Source: Pseudomonas cedrina subsp. cedrina (lineage in GTDB: Bacteria; Pseudomonadota; Gammaproteobacteria; Pseudomonadales; Pseudomonadaceae). From it: 64,000 nt of DNA. Below are positions 62,485 to 64,000 of the stretch, piece by piece. Each line of letters starts with the position of its first letter. Position 1 is the stretch's first letter. The notes beneath the pieces are model-generated. The model searched no databases, was not told the origin of the DNA, and saw only the letters and a list, made by a program, of their open reading frames with translations. Where the stretch lies: assembly GCF_001983175.1 (NCBI RefSeq), contig NZ_MNPW01000007.1, positions 1-64,000 of the forward strand, read 5' to 3'. The position numbers and the translations under genes were made by a program.

Positions 62485-63306
62485 TCAGGCGCCCTTGAAC
62501 TGTTTCTGCAATTCCACCAGCGCAGGCGATGCCGGGCTGATGCGGTTGCGGGTCTGGGCTTCGATCAGCCAGCCGCTGCGGTGCAGTGCCTGGATGATCG
62601 GGTCGAGCCTGGCCTGGGTATCGCCTTCGCCGCGGCGGGTCCAGATCACCGAGGGCGCCGGGTTGAGTTCCGGGGTGATGACGCGGTAGCCCTTCCATTC
62701 GGCGCTGTCGTTGACCAGCGGGTTGATCAGGGTGGAATCATGCACCGCCGCGACGCAGTTGTTGCCGCGCAAGGCCAGCAAGGATTCAGAGGAGCTTTTG
62801 AACGCCTTGATCTGGGCGCCGAACTCGGTCAGCGGCTTCACATAGCTGCTGCCTTGGGAGGTGCACACGGGCTGGTCCTTGAGGTCTTGCCAGCGGGCAA
62901 TCTTGCTGTCTTTGAGCACGGCCGCGGCGCCACCGATGCGGTAGAACGGAGTGGGCACAAAACCGAGGATCTCACCGCGCTCGGCGGTCCATTCCATATT
63001 GGCGATCAGCAGGTCGACCTTGCCCTGCTGCAGGAACTGCACCCGGTTGGCGGGCAATACCGGCACCAGTTGCACTTGAGCCTTGAGTTGACGCCCCAGC
63101 TCGTTGGCCAGGTCCACGTTCAAGCCCTTGGGCTGTTGCGTCGCCGGGTCAATGCTGCCGAACGGCCCGCCGGACAACAGAACACCCACAACCAGCACAT
63201 GCCGCTGCTCGATCTTGTCCAGGGTCGCATCGGCCTGTGCCGCCCCATTGGCGCCCAACGCGATCAGCGACCCCAGGGCCACCGGCAACCATTTCTTCAA
63301 TTTCAT
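62485..63306 (-). CDS. Periplasmic amino acid-binding protein, paralogue 1 (first gene of the locus)
   Basis: A 273-residue SBP_bac_3-type protein with a signal peptide (WLPVALGSLIALGANGAAQA). The mature part starts DATLDKIEQRHVLVVGVLLS, nearly identical to the paralogue. Paired Cys in PVCTSQGSSYVKPL and GNNCVAAVHDS are kept. GGGGGAAG precedes the ATG. It is the first gene of the nine-gene operon. Two tandem binding proteins for one permease set suggest two related substrates or different affinities. Confidence 0.93.
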   Translation of the reverse strand: MKLKKWLPVALGSLIALGANGAAQADATLDKIEQRHVLVVGVLLSGGPFGSIDPATQQPKGLNVDLANELGRQLKAQVQLVPVLPANRVQFLQQGKVDLLIANMEWTAERGEILGFVPTPFYRIGGAAAVLKDSKIARWQDLKDQPVCTSQGSSYVKPLTEFGAQIKAFKSSSESLLALRGNNCVAAVHDSTLINPLVNDSAEWKGYRVITPELNPAPSVIWTRRGEGDTQARLDPIIQALHRSGWLIEAQTRNRISPASPALVELQKQFKGA

Positions 63307-63549
63307 TGGACTTCCCCCTGGCGAATGATCGGCGTACCCCGACCTGATGGAGGGGCATGCTAGGGAGTGTGGGCAAGCAACGGAAATGCAGATATCTCAT
63401 ATCGTTATAACTTGCCGTGGACGGACAACCTTCGATTCAGGCATAACCCAATATTCATTGAGCCAGCTAAAAATATTTCTCTCAAATACATAAAGTTCTG
63501 TAATGTTTAACGTCACGCCCGTGATGTAAAACCGCTTCTGGAACCGGCC
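63307..63549. promoter_or_regulatory. Divergent promoter region of the sulfur locus and the LysR gene
   Basis: 243 bases between the divergent starts. GATATCTCATATCGTTATAAC at 63391-63411 is an AT-rich run with overlapping ATAT dyads, 85 bases upstream of the operon start. On the minus strand TAGCAT (63356-63361) is a possible -10, with TTTCCG as a weak -35 (18-base spacer). This would fit an activator-dependent promoter, by the LysR product or CysB; both are inferred. AT-rich sequence at 63470-63520 may hold the LysR promoter. Confidence 0.5.
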
Positions 63550-64000
63550 ATGTCGACCCTCGACCTTGAACTGCTGCGCACCTTTATCGCCGTGGTCGAC
63601 CACCACAGCTTCGCCGAGGCCGGCACGCACCTGGCCCGCACCCAATCGTCCGTGACCCAGCATATGCAGCGCCTGGAGCAGCAAGTCGGGATCAGGCTGT
63701 TCGAGAAGCGCGGCCGGCAAAAGCAGCTGACCGAACCCGGCCTGCAGTTGCTGCGCCATGCACGCCAGATGCTTTCGCTCAATGACGATGCGTTGAACTC
63801 CCTGCGCGAAAGCAGCCTGAGCGGCGTATTGCGTATCGGCTCGCCTCACGATATCGCCGACACCATCCTGCCGCCGATCCTCAGCCACATCGCCCGCTCC
63901 GCACCGCGCTTGCGCCTGGAGATCGATGTGGGCCGCAGCCCGTTCCTGATGGATGACTTGCATCGGGGCAAGGTGGACATGGTGATTTCCACCCGCTCCG
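63550..64000 (+). CDS. LysR-family regulator, N-terminal part (runs off the right edge)
   Basis: The first 150 residues of a LysR-type regulator. The helix-turn-helix reads LDLELLRTFIAVVDHHSFAE and THLARTQSSVTQHMQRLEQQ, with the effector domain starting at about residue 92 (LSGVLRIGSPHDIAD). The window ends before the C-terminus. It is divergent from the nine-gene sulfur locus and is probably its regulator. The effector is unknown, perhaps the transported compound or a product of it. Confidence 0.93.
   Translation, partial: MSTLDLELLRTFIAVVDHHSFAEAGTHLARTQSSVTQHMQRLEQQVGIRLFEKRGRQKQLTEPGLQLLRHARQMLSLNDDALNSLRESSLSGVLRIGSPHDIADTILPPILSHIARSAPRLRLEIDVGRSPFLMDDLHRGKVDMVISTRS

Noticed and set aside
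1..64000. CRISPR arrays, tRNA or rRNA genes, phage clusters
   Set aside because: No regularly spaced direct repeats, no cloverleaf-like or rRNA sequence and no phage structural genes were seen on reading. The repeats present are REP/REPIN elements.

Overview
The window is a stretch of a high-GC gammaproteobacterial chromosome, almost certainly a Pseudomonas of the P. fluorescens group. The evidence is MexEF-OprN, LpxO, EfeUOB, Ku/LigD and an alternative chemotaxis operon, together with several classic Pseudomonas REP/REPIN families between genes. About 60 protein genes are supported. No tRNA, rRNA, CRISPR array or prophage was seen. An IS3-type element is cut by the left edge and a LysR-type gene by the right edge.

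Layout, left to right. (1) 1-900: an IS end and a small secreted NTF2-like protein. (2) 983-5596: a tightly overlapping four-gene signalling operon (NarL-type kinase, NarL-type regulator, CHASE3-PAS hybrid kinase, stand-alone receiver), followed by a fatty acid hydroxylase/sterol desaturase-family gene. (3) 6209-14895: a complete alternative chemotaxis operon (receptor, cheY, STAS protein, cheA, receptor, cheW, cheR, cheD, cheB) behind a near-consensus FliA promoter. (4) 15099-20947: mexE-mexF-oprN with a MexT-box-like site upstream but no adjacent mexT, closed by a strong terminator. (5) 21181-22128: a lower-GC patch with two unrecognised small genes. (6) 22423-27855: an AraC-type regulator divergent from a Fur-boxed efeU-efeO-efeB-efeM iron uptake operon. 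(7) 28042-35199: pssA, a TetR/NTF2-like pair, a sugar dehydrogenase, a small secreted protein, and the NHEJ pair ku-ligD (LigD lacks its phosphoesterase domain). (8) 35218-37759: lpxO and a Wzz-type chain length regulator. (9) 38070-51505: mixed chromosomal genes, including a methyltransferase broken by one in-frame stop, two MFS transporters, an ABC-F protein, an alpha/beta hydrolase, azoR with a divergent LysR gene, uppP, a cache-domain chemoreceptor and a PnuC/NadR-like salvage pair. (10) 51627-64000: ggt and a nine-gene sulfur-amino-acid locus under a divergent LysR gene.

The most unusual system is the last one. It holds two paralogous periplasmic binding proteins, a FAD-linked D-2-hydroxyacid dehydrogenase, an aminotransferase, two ABC permeases, an ABC ATPase, a divergent thiol-dioxygenase-like cupin and a 904-residue protein that fuses four rhodanese modules to a MetC-like PLP lyase. 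Together they look like an uptake and breakdown route for a cysteine-related thiol, thioether or mercapto-acid. The substrate cannot be read from sequence.

Other points to examine are a membrane-hairpin chemoreceptor carrying a CheZ-like DxxxQ motif next to cheY, a STAS protein without the usual phosphorylatable serine in the chemotaxis operon, the minimal LigD, and three perfect palindromes that look like operators.
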